From: a virus
DNA: 49,888 nucleotides
Direction: 5' to 3' (one strand)
Virus record (IMG/VR): IMGVR_UViG_3300022752_000109
Location: 1 to 49,888 of that record
In this document: positions 28,301-35,938 of the stretch, in pieces
Numbering within the stretch: the stretch's first letter is position 1
Layout: the number at the start of each line of letters is the position of its first letter
Notes under the pieces: generated by a model
Seen by the model: only the letters and a program-made list of their open reading frames with translations
Database searches by the model: none
Told to the model about the DNA's origin: nothing
Made by a program: the position numbers and the translations under genes

Positions 28301-30964
28301 CGATCTAAATCTCTGAATTCCTTCACCAACAGAAGTTAAATTTATTTCATTAATCTTTGCGACTGCACTTTCAACATCTTTATGTAATTTTATTTTTGTG
28401 TCATTAACAATAGAAACATAATATGCAGAATCATTCTGCAGATAATCTTTTGTAGAAGAATCTCCTGCTGTTGATCCAATACCAATTTTTAACCTATCAA
28501 TTGAGTTATATAAAATCTCTTCTCCAAGATTTAATTTGTGCTCTGTGTTAAACCCAATAATATTGGATGAAATATCAATAAATCCACCTAAAGCAGTAGC
28601 TACACCTGTGGCATTAAAATAAATGTCATGATTAATTTTTGTGATTTTTACTTCCGCTTTTGCTCCAACTCCATTTCCGCCAGAAATTGAAATAGTTGGA
28701 ACGTCAATATAATCAAAACCACCATCAACAATTTTTATTTCCTGCAAAGATCCTATGACAGCACAGTTTCCGGTAGCTCCAACTCCAGTAGAATCTTCTA
28801 TTGATATGATTGGAGGATTAATTACGTCATAGTCATATCCACCATCAAAAACATCTATAGATTCAATTGGTCCATGATATACACATTCTTTTGATTTATA
28901 ATTTAAAATTTCAACACCATTAATTAAAATTCCTAATCTGCGCCCAGGAATAGTTTTAATATTTTTTTCCAAAGATTCTGTAGGATTTTTTGGAATTTTT
29001 CTAACAAGTTTTTGTGTTTTTAGATATCTTTCACTTGTTTCTATAGGAGAAATAGATATGACCGAAACATTTTGATTTTGGTTATAGAAATCCTCATAGA
29101 TGTAATTATCAATATTTGAATTACTGAGTGCAAGATTAATTGAATCTTTATCTATTTTTTTGACAAAGTATGTTTTAACTTTATTTGAAAAATTATTTTC
29201 ATCAAAATCAAGTTTAACTAAATCACCACTATAAAATCCATGATTTTGAATATTCAAAATTTTTGTTGTTGTCAGTCCAACAACAGCAGCAGATTTTGTC
29301 CTGTTGGTGGCAGAAATTTGATATGATGGAATAGAAGGAGATATTACAAAAGCATCTTGATTTAAATCATATACATTTTGTACGTCCGTTGTATATGATT
29401 GATCCGATTCGTATGTCTTTAGCAATCTTTTGACATAATATTTCAATTCCAAATTGTTTTCATTGCGGTTTAAATCTGCCGAGACTTTAAATTTTGTATC
29501 TGAAATAATTTTTTCAACTCTACCAAAAATAATCGCATTTGAATTTTTATCAATAAATTGTAAGTCGTCGTTTACAAATAGTAAATGGTCATTGGTTGTT
29601 GTAACAATAAAATATTGCCCATCAAATGTTATTGATTTTGGATTATATTTTATTGATGTATTAAATTTCCAAGAATTAAATCTTGAGTCTGATTTGTCTT
29701 TGATGATTCCTAAACTTTTTATTAAAACTGGATCTCCATCAGAAAAATAATTGAAATCAACAACTTCTTGATTTAATTTTTCTAATATAGAAACTACTTC
29801 AACATCGATTCTTTTTCCATTTTTATCAAACCCATATGTGACTGTAGATGTTGATGTTACATCAGCATTTGTTGAAAATGATCCTATTCCTACGCATTGA
29901 AGAAATTGATTTGCAGTTTTATCGTTATAATATACAATATTATTTTCGACAATCAAACTTCCAGTTTGTGCAAACCCCAAAGTTGAATCGACAATTAATG
30001 TTGAATTTCCAATTCCAATAAGTTTTGTTTTTGGGTGGGGCACAAATTTTCCGAAAATAGTGCCAAAAATTCTAATGTCTCTATTATACCCATAGTCTAT
30101 ATCTAATTGATAATACGAATCAGTAATCACTTCAACATTTGATATCGACCCATAATTGGTTTTAATTCCACTATCAGACTCTACTTCTTGAAACAGGCTA
30201 TTCCCTATTAACTTTAATGGATCTCCAACAATTGGTTTAATAACAATCTGTTTTACTAATCGATAATCATTTGCTGAAGGTTTTAACAAATAATCTTGTG
30301 GTTTAATAGTTTTGCACTCCTCTCCATACAATGCTTTGAATAATATATTATTTGAATCTGAAGTGCCTTTTGATGAATAAAAATCTTTTGCTTGCCTTAT
30401 CAAATTTTGTTGATTGATAGTGGAATTTAAATCAAAGTTTTCAAATCCTGGAAGAATTTGATATTTTAATTTTTTATAAAATTGTTGAAGAAAAATTACA
30501 CTTAAATTTTCAACTTTGGATCCCACTTCATGAGTATCTAATTCTGTGCTTTCATATGAAACATTTTTATTATAAAAACTATACGTTGTAATTCCACTGA
30601 ATCCTCTTATACATCCACTAAAAAAAGTGCTTCCTAAAGATGTATATGTGATAATTTCATCATCAATTTTTAATAATCCATATTTGCTTGGCCACGTTGC
30701 AGTGCTTTCAACATAGATTGTTGTATCTGTGTAGTCTACCGGTTGAGTTACCGTAGTAAATCCTACATTAATAATTTCTGAGGTATATGTGCCAACCTTT
30801 AATAACTGATCAATATTTTTTACAATATTGATTGGAGACGAGAAATGTGCTTCCGACTCATAATATTGTTTTAAGAAAGGTCCAAATAAAGGATACTCCT
30901 CTTGCATAAAAAGAGGAATTTGTCCTTGTACGACTGTTTTTGCAGAAACTCTTGTCTCAATCAT
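25394..30964 (-). CDS. Giant structural protein with YHYH domain, upstream part
   Basis: A 1856-residue protein starting MIETRVSAKTVVQGQIPLFM, QEEYPLFGPFLKQYYESEAH, a recurrent start of the large structural protein lying between gp6 and gp8 in cyanomyoviruses. A YHYH-type domain is visible near residues 1228-1250 (SPIIGWAYDGNPIYGPYGYE, with HNGRFC and GTYAYFCTING downstream). Several copies of a 'NHDYKTGEIITYKTSG...YYVIKIDDNKFRLA' repeat occur, and one lies at the very end, cut by the stop codon. The gene starts one base after the gp6 stop. The role is probably baseplate periphery or fibre attachment; this is inferred from position. The complete protein would extend to 18956. Confidence 0.82.
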   Translation of the reverse strand: MIETRVSAKTVVQGQIPLFMQEEYPLFGPFLKQYYESEAHFSSPINIVKNIDQLLKVGTYTSEIINVGFTTVTQPVDYTDTTIYVESTATWPSKYGLLKIDDEIITYTSLGSTFFSGCIRGFSGITTYSFYNKNVSYESTELDTHEVGSKVENLSVIFLQQFYKKLKYQILPGFENFDLNSTINQQNLIRQAKDFYSSKGTSDSNNILFKALYGEECKTIKPQDYLLKPSANDYRLVKQIVIKPIVGDPLKLIGNSLFQEVESDSGIKTNYGSISNVEVITDSYYQLDIDYGYNRDIRIFGTIFGKFVPHPKTKLIGIGNSTLIVDSTLGFAQTGSLIVENNIVYYNDKTANQFLQCVGIGSFSTNADVTSTSTVTYGFDKNGKRIDVEVVSILEKLNQEVVDFNYFSDGDPVLIKSLGIIKDKSDSRFNSWKFNTSIKYNPKSITFDGQYFIVTTTNDHLLFVNDDLQFIDKNSNAIIFGRVEKIISDTKFKVSADLNRNENNLELKYYVKRLLKTYESDQSYTTDVQNVYDLNQDAFVISPSIPSYQISATNRTKSAAVVGLTTTKILNIQNHGFYSGDLVKLDFDENNFSNKVKTYFVKKIDKDSINLALSNSNIDNYIYEDFYNQNQNVSVISISPIETSERYLKTQKLVRKIPKNPTESLEKNIKTIPGRRLGILINGVEILNYKSKECVYHGPIESIDVFDGGYDYDVINPPIISIEDSTGVGATGNCAVIGSLQEIKIVDGGFDYIDVPTISISGGNGVGAKAEVKITKINHDIYFNATGVATALGGFIDISSNIIGFNTEHKLNLGEEILYNSIDRLKIGIGSTAGDSSTKDYLQNDSAYYVSIVNDTKIKLHKDVESAVAKINEINLTSVGEGIQRFRSTRKKNIITSINIINSGNGYENKKRIAIPTGINTSNNTINIKNHDYKTGEIITYKTSGSVISGLSTTENYYVIKIDDNKFRLASAGIGTTFSNFNYLTNQYVNISSIGSGEHQFNYPEISVTISGKIGVSRTDSSKYESKIIPVFRGKISSIQVTNGGSGYGSTDIINFDKQPKISLKTGENAVIAPIIKNQKISEIIVLNSGNDYNSLPSFNFEGFGSRAQLTPIIENGKLISVKVINGGVGFTTGTDQIIVESSGKSSARLRANIKKWTVNLVEKYKDVFSQSDDDGIIVSGIRSDLQYVNLFAPRNLRKQLPSKNIDGSNNYSASDLIFSNVESLSNNHSPIIGWAYDGNPIYGPYGYETIDGSQIKALSSGYEIVSNPDRPSGFSLGFFVDDYAFTNVGDLDQHNGRFCKTPDFPNGTYAYFCTINGNESGFDQTYSNYRRPSFPYVIGNTYKSSPIEFNFLPSSNQNDFDLLSDNYIRNTYPYKLNDAECEYESIFQPQKRVNQRAIIDSSYRGSVESVGITSAGYNYKVGDIVVFNNEGTFGDGASARISEVFESRISSLSAYSTKVDNVEFSIISQNGIVEGISSIPHGLKNLDTVNISGISSEFFIKFAGNKKINVTENQYVISTGIGTTGITGIVTNINILGTINKDLLQPDDVLKITNPGIGTEKLLVLSIDPVFNRIRVKREHNGTVGYGYSAFSTIQDDPRRFTYESGISTEKSEKTKKLIYFNPNESVAIGTVGSGVTITYSVGSSSESKFIRLQSIYIENHKLSTNQKVLYSNEGGNSIIGSSNGINSAPIQNNSILYIAKYNDNLIGLSTLPLAIGSTGGFSGIGTDSQILYFHSYGSGVYHKFTTQDEIITGFVEKNIGIITCQNSHDLKVGNSISLDVLSGITTTILIKYNPENRRLVANTKYFSTSGISTSNSTITINNHNYKTGDKVIYSSTNPANGLKNNQIYYIFKVD

Positions 30965-30965
30965 A

Positions 30966-32882
30966 TTATCTACTTATTGTTCCGTTAGAATAGCTAGAAG
31001 TTCTTGTATATGAATATCCAGAAGTATCGCTTTCTGAGGAGATAGTATCTGGAATTAAATTAATGTTGAAACTATTTACATCAATTTGTAAGAATAAGTC
31101 TTGAAGACCTATGACATCATTTGAATCTGGTATAGATTCAATTTCAATAATGCTTTCTGGAGTTTTTAATTCAGTACCTACTATATTTAATGCATTCAAA
31201 ATAATCTCACCTTTTGAATAATCAACTTTGCCCGCATTATTTTTTACAATCTCATATCCAAAATCCGAAGTTTTTCTGAATAAAAATATAGATCCTGTAA
31301 GTCCGTTTTGCTCTGGAATATCTGAAAGGTAAATGTCTCCAGCAATTCCATTTACCTGAAATCCGGTGGATTTAATATTAAAGGAAGTTTTTTGTCCAGA
31401 TGCATCATATTTAAGATGAAATGGATTTCCAAAACATATTTCATAGTCTGAGAAGACTCCGATAGCTGGTCTCAAATCTCTTCTCATTTTTATTTTTGTA
31501 ATGTTTGAAGTGATTGCTATATCAACTTCATCAATAATTTTTAGTAATTTGCTATATTTTAATCTGCTTCCAAATCGATTTACATCAGAAGAATTTGCGA
31601 AAGTAGTCAAAGATGAAATTACATTTGTTTTCAAATCTTCAATAGATTTAGTTAAGTTTGAATTATAATAAACAGAAGAAGTAACTTCAACAAAGAGATA
31701 TTTTAAATCGATGATTTCTGGAAGTATTCCTGCAACGGAATACTTTTTAAGATCTTTAATTATTTTTCTCTTTGAAATGTCGGAAATATAATTATATCCT
31801 CTGGGTTTAATCGCAAGAAATACTTTTCCATATTGTGGTGGAGTTAAATCTTCACCACCAAAAGCAGTTACAGCATCTGTTTCGGGGAAAATCTTAGCAA
31901 CAAGAGTTTCATAATCCGATGCTGTAACTGCTCGATTTTGAGAGGAATAAATCCTAGGCGCATATTTACGAATTGAATTCGTAGATTCGATATTATCTCC
32001 ACCCGCAGAAGATGAATTTGTAATTACGTTTGCAATTCCAATTGAAATTGTTTGCCCATTGTTATCAACTAATTTACCAGAAAAATTAAATACAGAAATT
32101 CCATTTGCTGCCTTTCCCGAAGTTACAACATAAGTAACTGTGATAATATTTCTATTTTCAAGTTTTTTGCCAAATACTCCATCACCAAACAGAATTTCAT
32201 AACGCTCATCTTCAATTTCTTGTAAGAGAAAAATTTTACTTGACGAAGATACTTTAGTGATTGTATCAACAAGATTATATGTATTTGATGATGGATCTGT
32301 AAGACTATTTGCTACAGTGACTTTAATTGTCGATGTATCAATTCCACCGTTGTTTAGAATATATCTTTGATTGTATTGTGAATTGTTGACAGTAAATGTT
32401 TGAGTAATAAATGTTCCTTCGTAGATTGGAATATTTTCAAACGAAGCGATATTATTTTTAACAGGTATCGTTACATCTTCTGTTGTGCAAAATACATAAC
32501 TTTCGGATCCAAAATTAGTAGAAGTTACAACAGGACCTTTTTTAAGAGTAATTGTGCTTGGAGGAACAAAATATGATGAAGTGTCTACTCTGAAAGAAAT
32601 TTCTGCTTTTGCTGCTGCGATAGATCTTGGAATGTATCCAATGTTTCTTGCGAGAGATACGACATTTTCTCTTAAGGTAGCACTATCAATAAAGACCTCA
32701 TTCGCAATCATATTTGCATTGAATGAGTTTAAGTATGTATTATATGCCAGGATGTCAATTAAAGTTGACAGGTTGGATCCCTCATAATCAAAGTCGGTAA
32801 AATTTGAATCGGCTCTTAGGTAGTCTTTGATGTTAGATTTAATCTGATCAAAGTCTAAATTTGAAAAATTGATTTGTGGCAT
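30966..32882 (-). CDS. 6: Baseplate wedge subunit gp6
   Basis: A T4 gp6 homologue (baseplate J-like), which forms the inner ring of the baseplate wedge. It has 638 residues (T4: 660). Signatures: MPQINFSNLDFDQIKSNIKD, YLRADSNFTDFDYEGSNLSTLIDILAYNTYLNSFNANMIANEVFID, and SLARNIGYIPRS. Then a central GKAANGISVFNF/IRKYAPRIYSSQNRAVTASDYETLV block, the conserved J-family segment. It is followed by SSVYYNSNLTKSIEDLKTNV. It starts one base from the gp25 stop, giving the T4-like pair gp25-gp6. Confidence 0.95.
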   Translation of the reverse strand: MPQINFSNLDFDQIKSNIKDYLRADSNFTDFDYEGSNLSTLIDILAYNTYLNSFNANMIANEVFIDSATLRENVVSLARNIGYIPRSIAAAKAEISFRVDTSSYFVPPSTITLKKGPVVTSTNFGSESYVFCTTEDVTIPVKNNIASFENIPIYEGTFITQTFTVNNSQYNQRYILNNGGIDTSTIKVTVANSLTDPSSNTYNLVDTITKVSSSSKIFLLQEIEDERYEILFGDGVFGKKLENRNIITVTYVVTSGKAANGISVFNFSGKLVDNNGQTISIGIANVITNSSSAGGDNIESTNSIRKYAPRIYSSQNRAVTASDYETLVAKIFPETDAVTAFGGEDLTPPQYGKVFLAIKPRGYNYISDISKRKIIKDLKKYSVAGILPEIIDLKYLFVEVTSSVYYNSNLTKSIEDLKTNVISSLTTFANSSDVNRFGSRLKYSKLLKIIDEVDIAITSNITKIKMRRDLRPAIGVFSDYEICFGNPFHLKYDASGQKTSFNIKSTGFQVNGIAGDIYLSDIPEQNGLTGSIFLFRKTSDFGYEIVKNNAGKVDYSKGEIILNALNIVGTELKTPESIIEIESIPDSNDVIGLQDLFLQIDVNSFNINLIPDTISSESDTSGYSYTRTSSYSNGTISR

Positions 32883-33284
32883 CTATCGAATTGTTTGAAG
32901 TATGAAACTAGTCTGTTGTGGAGGAAACTGAGATCCAACAATCTTATAATCGACCAAAACTTGATATCCGTTTGAATCATAATCTGGTGTAACATTTACC
33001 GATCTTAAGGATACTCTTGGCTCAAAGTTTTTAATTACGCTTCTGATTTCTGATTCAATGTCTGAAGTTACACGAGGATCAAGAATTTCAAACAAACTTT
33101 GACTAATTTGTGTGCCAAGAAGACCATTAAATGGCCTTTCTCCATTCAGAGTCAAAACTAAATTTTTCAATGATCTATTGATGGAAGTGACATCAACGAT
33201 GGGTAAAAGGTCATACGTGATGGGATGTGCCTTAAAAGTAAGACTAATGTCCTTAAAACCACGTTTGACGTTTTCTACGGGCAC
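32883..33284 (-). CDS. 25: Baseplate wedge subunit gp25
   Basis: A GPW/gp25-family wedge protein of 133 residues (T4: 132). Signatures: KRGFKDISLTFKAHPITYDL, an N-R-S-L-K-N-L segment, GERPFNGLLGTQISQSLFE and the C-terminal beta part FEPRVSLRSVNVTPDYDSNG. In T4 it clamps the wedge core together with gp6 and gp53. It is the first gene of the late cluster with a perfect late promoter 22 nt upstream. Confidence 0.95.
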   Translation of the reverse strand: MPVENVKRGFKDISLTFKAHPITYDLLPIVDVTSINRSLKNLVLTLNGERPFNGLLGTQISQSLFEILDPRVTSDIESEIRSVIKNFEPRVSLRSVNVTPDYDSNGYQVLVDYKIVGSQFPPQQTSFILQTIR

Positions 33285-33305
33285 ATGCTTAAAGAAATAC
33301 TGACT

Positions 33306-33313
33306 TATTTATA
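33306..33313 (-). promoter_or_regulatory. T4-type late promoter TATAAATA
   Basis: Exact T4 late consensus TATAAATA on the minus strand, 22 nt upstream of the gp25 ATG; likely start of the gp25-gp6-giant gene transcript. Confidence 0.7.
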
Positions 33314-33332
33314 TCAAAAATCTTAAACTATA

Positions 33333-33554
33333 TCACCATTTTGTGCCAAGAATTGGCTCTGTGCCATACTCCCAATCATCATAATCGTCATCGTTTCGAA
33401 TTTTTTGGTGAATTTCTTTTTGAAACTGAAAATTGTGCTTTTGAAATCTCAAATTCGAGTTTAAAATCCTTTCGGATCCTACATCAGTGATTAAACAAAC
33501 AGTTCCCCACTGATTTTTCATGTAGTTTTTATCTCTATCGACTGGTTTTCTCAT
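33333..33554 (-). CDS. Small hypothetical protein upstream of gp25
   Basis: A 73-residue, basic and aromatic protein (MRKPVDRDKNYMKNQWGTVC...NFQFQKEIHQKIRND). The C-terminus is acidic, then EYGTEPILGTKW. No membrane segment or known domain is seen. Its start overlaps the end of the 175-aa gene by 20 nt, so the two are co-transcribed. Function not recognised. Confidence 0.65.
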   Translation of the reverse strand: MRKPVDRDKNYMKNQWGTVCLITDVGSERILNSNLRFQKHNFQFQKEIHQKIRNDDDYDDWEYGTEPILGTKW

Positions 33555-34062
33555 GATTTTCTCCTGATTTTGGTAAATCAGAACTTTTTACGGGGTTTCT
33601 ATCCCGATTTTTCATTAAATCGATGTCATCTTGAAGAATTTCTTTCAAATAATTTTCATCCCACAAGTCATAATAGTCTGTTTTTGCTAATTTCTCACGA
33701 AATTTTCTTAATTTTTGTGTAGGTTGAGCTAAAATTAGATTATATTCGGGATTGCTTGTCTGAATTCCATTAATATATGTGACATTTGACGAGCAATCTT
33801 CAAAAAATTTCCATTCACGGTGAATTTTGTTGTGATGATCAACCCACTGCTGCACTTCCTCTAGAGAAAAGTGGTCTTCTATGGCATAAATGATCACATC
33901 ATACCCATCAATCGGGTAAATGTCTTCTGCTCGGCACTCAACAATCTTATATTTTGACTTGGCAGCAAAAGGACAGATTGCATGTCCTTTCAATTCGGGT
34001 CTAAGTTTAGACACACTATCTATCCAAGATAAAATAGTTCTCTCCGTTTTTGTTTTTTTCAT
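33535..34062 (-). CDS. Hypothetical protein (175 aa)
   Basis: The N-terminus MKKTKTERTILSWIDSVSKL, then a CPFA motif (HAICPFAAKSKYKIVE) and a middle segment with HFSLEEVQQWVDHHNK. The C-terminal third is charged (KTDYYDLWDENYLKEILQDD). No catalytic motif can be assigned. It lies between a terminator upstream and the gp25 cluster downstream, so it may be transcribed from its own promoter, which I could not identify. Confidence 0.65.
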   Translation of the reverse strand: MKKTKTERTILSWIDSVSKLRPELKGHAICPFAAKSKYKIVECRAEDIYPIDGYDVIIYAIEDHFSLEEVQQWVDHHNKIHREWKFFEDCSSNVTYINGIQTSNPEYNLILAQPTQKLRKFREKLAKTDYYDLWDENYLKEILQDDIDLMKNRDRNPVKSSDLPKSGENHEKTSR

Positions 34063-34125
34063 TTTTCGAGGGTTTTTAGAGAGAAGCGCGGGCGGTTTCC
34101 GGCGATTTTATATAAGTATTTAATT

Positions 34126-34157
34126 AAAAAGCACTCAGAGAAACTCCAAGTGCTTGA
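34126..34157 (-). terminator. Rho-independent terminator
   Basis: On the minus strand AAGCACT...AGTGCTT forms a 7-bp outer stem, with an inner GGAG/CTC helix, followed by TTTTAATTAAA. It lies 6 nt after the stop of the 47-aa gene. Confidence 0.7.
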
Positions 34158-34162
34158 AAGAA

Positions 34163-34306
34163 TTATTTACCTTGTCCTCGATAAGGTTTTCGTGCCTTAT
34201 TTCTGCTGGTTGCAGCGTATTTTGTGCTTTTCCCCGTTCCCTGTCGTGTATTCTTGGGATAAGATTCAATTTGTGCTGATCCGCTCAGAGACTTTCGACC
34301 TGCCAT
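34163..34306 (-). CDS. Small basic protein (47 aa)
   Basis: ATG at 34304-34306 opens MAGRKSLSGSAQIESYPKNT and ends RNKARKPYRGQGK. The protein is strongly basic (many K and R) with low complexity, as expected of a small nucleic-acid or ribosome-binding protein. The sequence pattern SGSxQIESxPKxTRQGxG...YAATSRNKARKxYRGQG recurs as a small protein of unknown function in cyanomyoviruses, from memory. It sits 8 nt after the glycosyltransferase stop and before a terminator. An AGGTAA sequence precedes the ATG. Confidence 0.75.
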   Translation of the reverse strand: MAGRKSLSGSAQIESYPKNTRQGTGKSTKYAATSRNKARKPYRGQGK

Positions 34307-34314
34307 CGTTTACC

Positions 34315-35064
34315 TCAAATAATACGTGTCTTCTCGTGACCCACACGAATCACTGGATCGCACCAAATTTCATAACCTTTCTCTTTTGCATCCAGACAGA
34401 ATGAAACATCTTCGCCACACATGTCCTGAACTTTGCCAGATTCGAATCTTTGCATCTTAGGAGCAAACCAAGGATACTCAAGAGATTCAAATACACCATT
34501 TTTAATTAAGACCCAACCAAAACCAGTGTAGTCAACAGTGAAGGGTTTTTTCTTATTCTTCATTGTCTCAAGAGTTTCATGATTCATGACTCCACCATTC
34601 TTGGAGAAGTTTTCTTCATCCAACCAATGTGCAACAGAAGTTGTCATACCATCCTCGGTGCAATACCATCCTGACACAATATCCTTGTCATGATAGACGA
34701 GACGATAGAATTTCTCGGTATCGAAAACAATATCAGAATCGATCCACAACTGATAATCATATTCAAGTTTTCCATCCCAAGGTTTTTGATCTGGTCCTCT
34801 TAGTACGTTTGCACCAAGACACTTGCATCGTGCAAAGTTGACCATTGAAGAATAGTCTTGAGAGATTTGAATACTTGCACCTGCTTGCACAAGATCAAAA
34901 CACAACTGCACAAAGTTTTTGAGAAAGATGTAAGAGCAACCACGACCAGGAAGACAAAAGACAACAGACTTGCCTTTGATCATCTCTTTTGCTTTTTCAA
35001 CATCAAACTCATCTTTACTCTTTTCTTTTGGAGTATTTGCAATTACCGAAAATCCTTTAGCCAT
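34315..35064 (-). CDS. Glycosyltransferase-like protein (GT-A type)
   Basis: A 249-residue protein. Features: LPGRGCSYIFLKNFVQL (about 38-54), SIQISQDYSSMVNFARCKCL (65-83), then an LWIDSDIVF segment (107-114) with the D109-S-D111 metal/nucleotide-sugar motif. GFGWVLIKNGVFE (181-193) and CGEDVSFCLDAKEKGYEIWC (216-235) follow, where the E-D is the usual acceptor-side acid. This arrangement is typical of family-2-like GT-A enzymes. The acceptor (phage DNA, host lipopolysaccharide or virion protein) cannot be told from sequence. No membrane segment is seen. Confidence 0.8.
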   Translation of the reverse strand: MAKGFSVIANTPKEKSKDEFDVEKAKEMIKGKSVVFCLPGRGCSYIFLKNFVQLCFDLVQAGASIQISQDYSSMVNFARCKCLGANVLRGPDQKPWDGKLEYDYQLWIDSDIVFDTEKFYRLVYHDKDIVSGWYCTEDGMTTSVAHWLDEENFSKNGGVMNHETLETMKNKKKPFTVDYTGFGWVLIKNGVFESLEYPWFAPKMQRFESGKVQDMCGEDVSFCLDAKEKGYEIWCDPVIRVGHEKTRII

Positions 35065-35111
35065 AAAATTTCAGAATGTTTTGTTAATTTTAACGTCTTA
35101 TTTAGAAGATG

Positions 35112-35294
35112 TCAATACGAAGGATCCATGATATAAGTATCTTGTTTCAATTCCAAAATATCAACATGATGAAGATTAATCTCTTCTTTCTTCACCTTTT
35201 CAATCAATTCATCGAAAGATAAACTGTGAGCAACTGGTGAAGAATTTTTTGAAAACTTATCGTAGACATGATAGATCGAATCTTTTGCAGTCAT
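35112..35294 (-). CDS. Small hypothetical protein (60 aa)
   Basis: MTAKDSIYHVYDKFSKNSSP with a middle LSFDELIEKVKKEEINLHHVDILEL and an aromatic end. The N-terminal 'KDSIYHVYDK' pattern is seen in other small cyanophage proteins. It has no membrane segment, and no function is recognised. It lies just downstream of the AbrB-like gene. Confidence 0.65.
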   Translation of the reverse strand: MTAKDSIYHVYDKFSKNSSPVAHSLSFDELIEKVKKEEINLHHVDILELKQDTYIMDPSY

Positions 35295-35316
35295 TTTTTA
35301 TTTCCGGGAAATTTTT

Positions 35317-35475
35317 TTACAGGGAAATTTTTTTGATGAGAATTCCTTCATCATGCAATTTATAATCGAGCACATCTCCTTCTTCCCACCCTAAACTTTC
35401 TTGTACTTCAGAGGGAATGTGAATATAATATTCTTCCGACTTTTCATCGTACATTACGTCTGCCGTATAAATCAT
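35317..35475 (-). CDS. AbrB/SpoVT-like small DNA-binding protein
   Basis: ATG at 35473-35475 gives 52 residues: MIYTADVMYDEKSEEYYIHI, PSEVQESLGWEEGDVLDYKL and an IKKISL end. The pattern 'IxxPxEVxExLGWEEGDVLxxxxxxxGIxIKK' is that of the swapped-hairpin AbrB fold found in antitoxins (MazE, PrlF) and transcription regulators. No toxin partner is seen next to it; the neighbours are a 48-aa membrane protein and a 60-aa protein. It may tune transcription of host or phage genes. A promoter with -10 TATAAT lies 22 nt upstream. Confidence 0.7.
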   Translation of the reverse strand: MIYTADVMYDEKSEEYYIHIPSEVQESLGWEEGDVLDYKLHDEGILIKKISL

Positions 35476-35496
35476 GACATTTGAGTTGCAACATCA

Positions 35497-35525
35497 ATTA
35501 TATAGTCAATTCAAAATTCTAACAA
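35497..35525 (-). promoter_or_regulatory. Sigma70-like promoter for the AbrB-like gene
   Basis: Minus strand TTGTTA, 17 nt, TATAAT (-10 at 35497-35502), 22 nt before the ATG at 35475. It overlaps the end of the small membrane gene. Confidence 0.5.
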
Positions 35526-35652
35526 CGATAATTCCAATAATGATGAGAAAAAAATTGAAGATCTGTTTTGGATATCTGAGAATAACCCCAACTAAAAGGA
35601 CCTTCCAGAAATTCCAATATGGTCCGGATTTTTTTATTTTATAGGGAGTCAT
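35506..35652 (-). CDS. Small membrane protein (48 aa)
   Basis: ATG at 35650-35652 opens MTPYKIKKSGPYWNFWKVLL and continues to FNFFLIIIGIIVVRILN. The C-terminal half (about residues 29-47) is one hydrophobic segment; residues 17-26 are a second, weaker one. The basic N-terminus suggests a cytoplasmic N-end. It probably localises to the host inner membrane. The role is unknown. Confidence 0.65.
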   Translation of the reverse strand: MTPYKIKKSGPYWNFWKVLLVGVILRYPKQIFNFFLIIIGIIVVRILN

Positions 35653-35765
35653 ATTGAGCTCGCGTTTTCAAAGTTTTATAGCTTAGAAGGACCCATTATT
35701 TTATGAACGCATCGCCCGCCGCCGATATCACAAACCCGCCGCAAATCACTGCCATCACGGTGATA

Positions 35766-35936
35766 TCACGGATCAGCAATTTCAGCAATCACTGCATCAA
35801 AACTCAGATCATCAAAGTAATCTCTTTCATAGACTCTTGTATTATACTCGATGCCGCACTGATTGTCAACCTCACACAAACTTTCATAGACTGTGATATC
35901 ACAAATTGGAATTGATACGAATACACCTTTACTCAC
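35766..35936 (-). CDS. Small acidic hypothetical protein, GTG start
   Basis: A GTG at 35934-35936 with a good ribosome site (TTTGGAGG, 6 nt upstream) opens 56 codons: MSKGVFVSIPICDITVYESL...FDDLSFDAVIAEIADP. The protein is acidic and has three cysteines. It starts 3 nt after the stop of the 66-aa gene. The frame contains a perfect TTGACA-N17-TATAAT promoter sequence, so part of the open frame could also be regulatory DNA. Function unknown. Confidence 0.55.
   Translation of the reverse strand: MSKGVFVSIPICDITVYESLCEVDNQCGIEYNTRVYERDYFDDLSFDAVIAEIADP
35841..35869 (-). promoter_or_regulatory. Perfect consensus sigma70 promoter sequence
   Basis: Minus strand TTGACA (35864-35869), a 17-nt spacer and TATAAT (35841-35846). 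It would start transcription near 35834 toward the 48-aa membrane gene and the AbrB-like gene. It lies inside the 56-aa reading frame. Confidence 0.6.
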
Positions 35937-35938
35937 AA

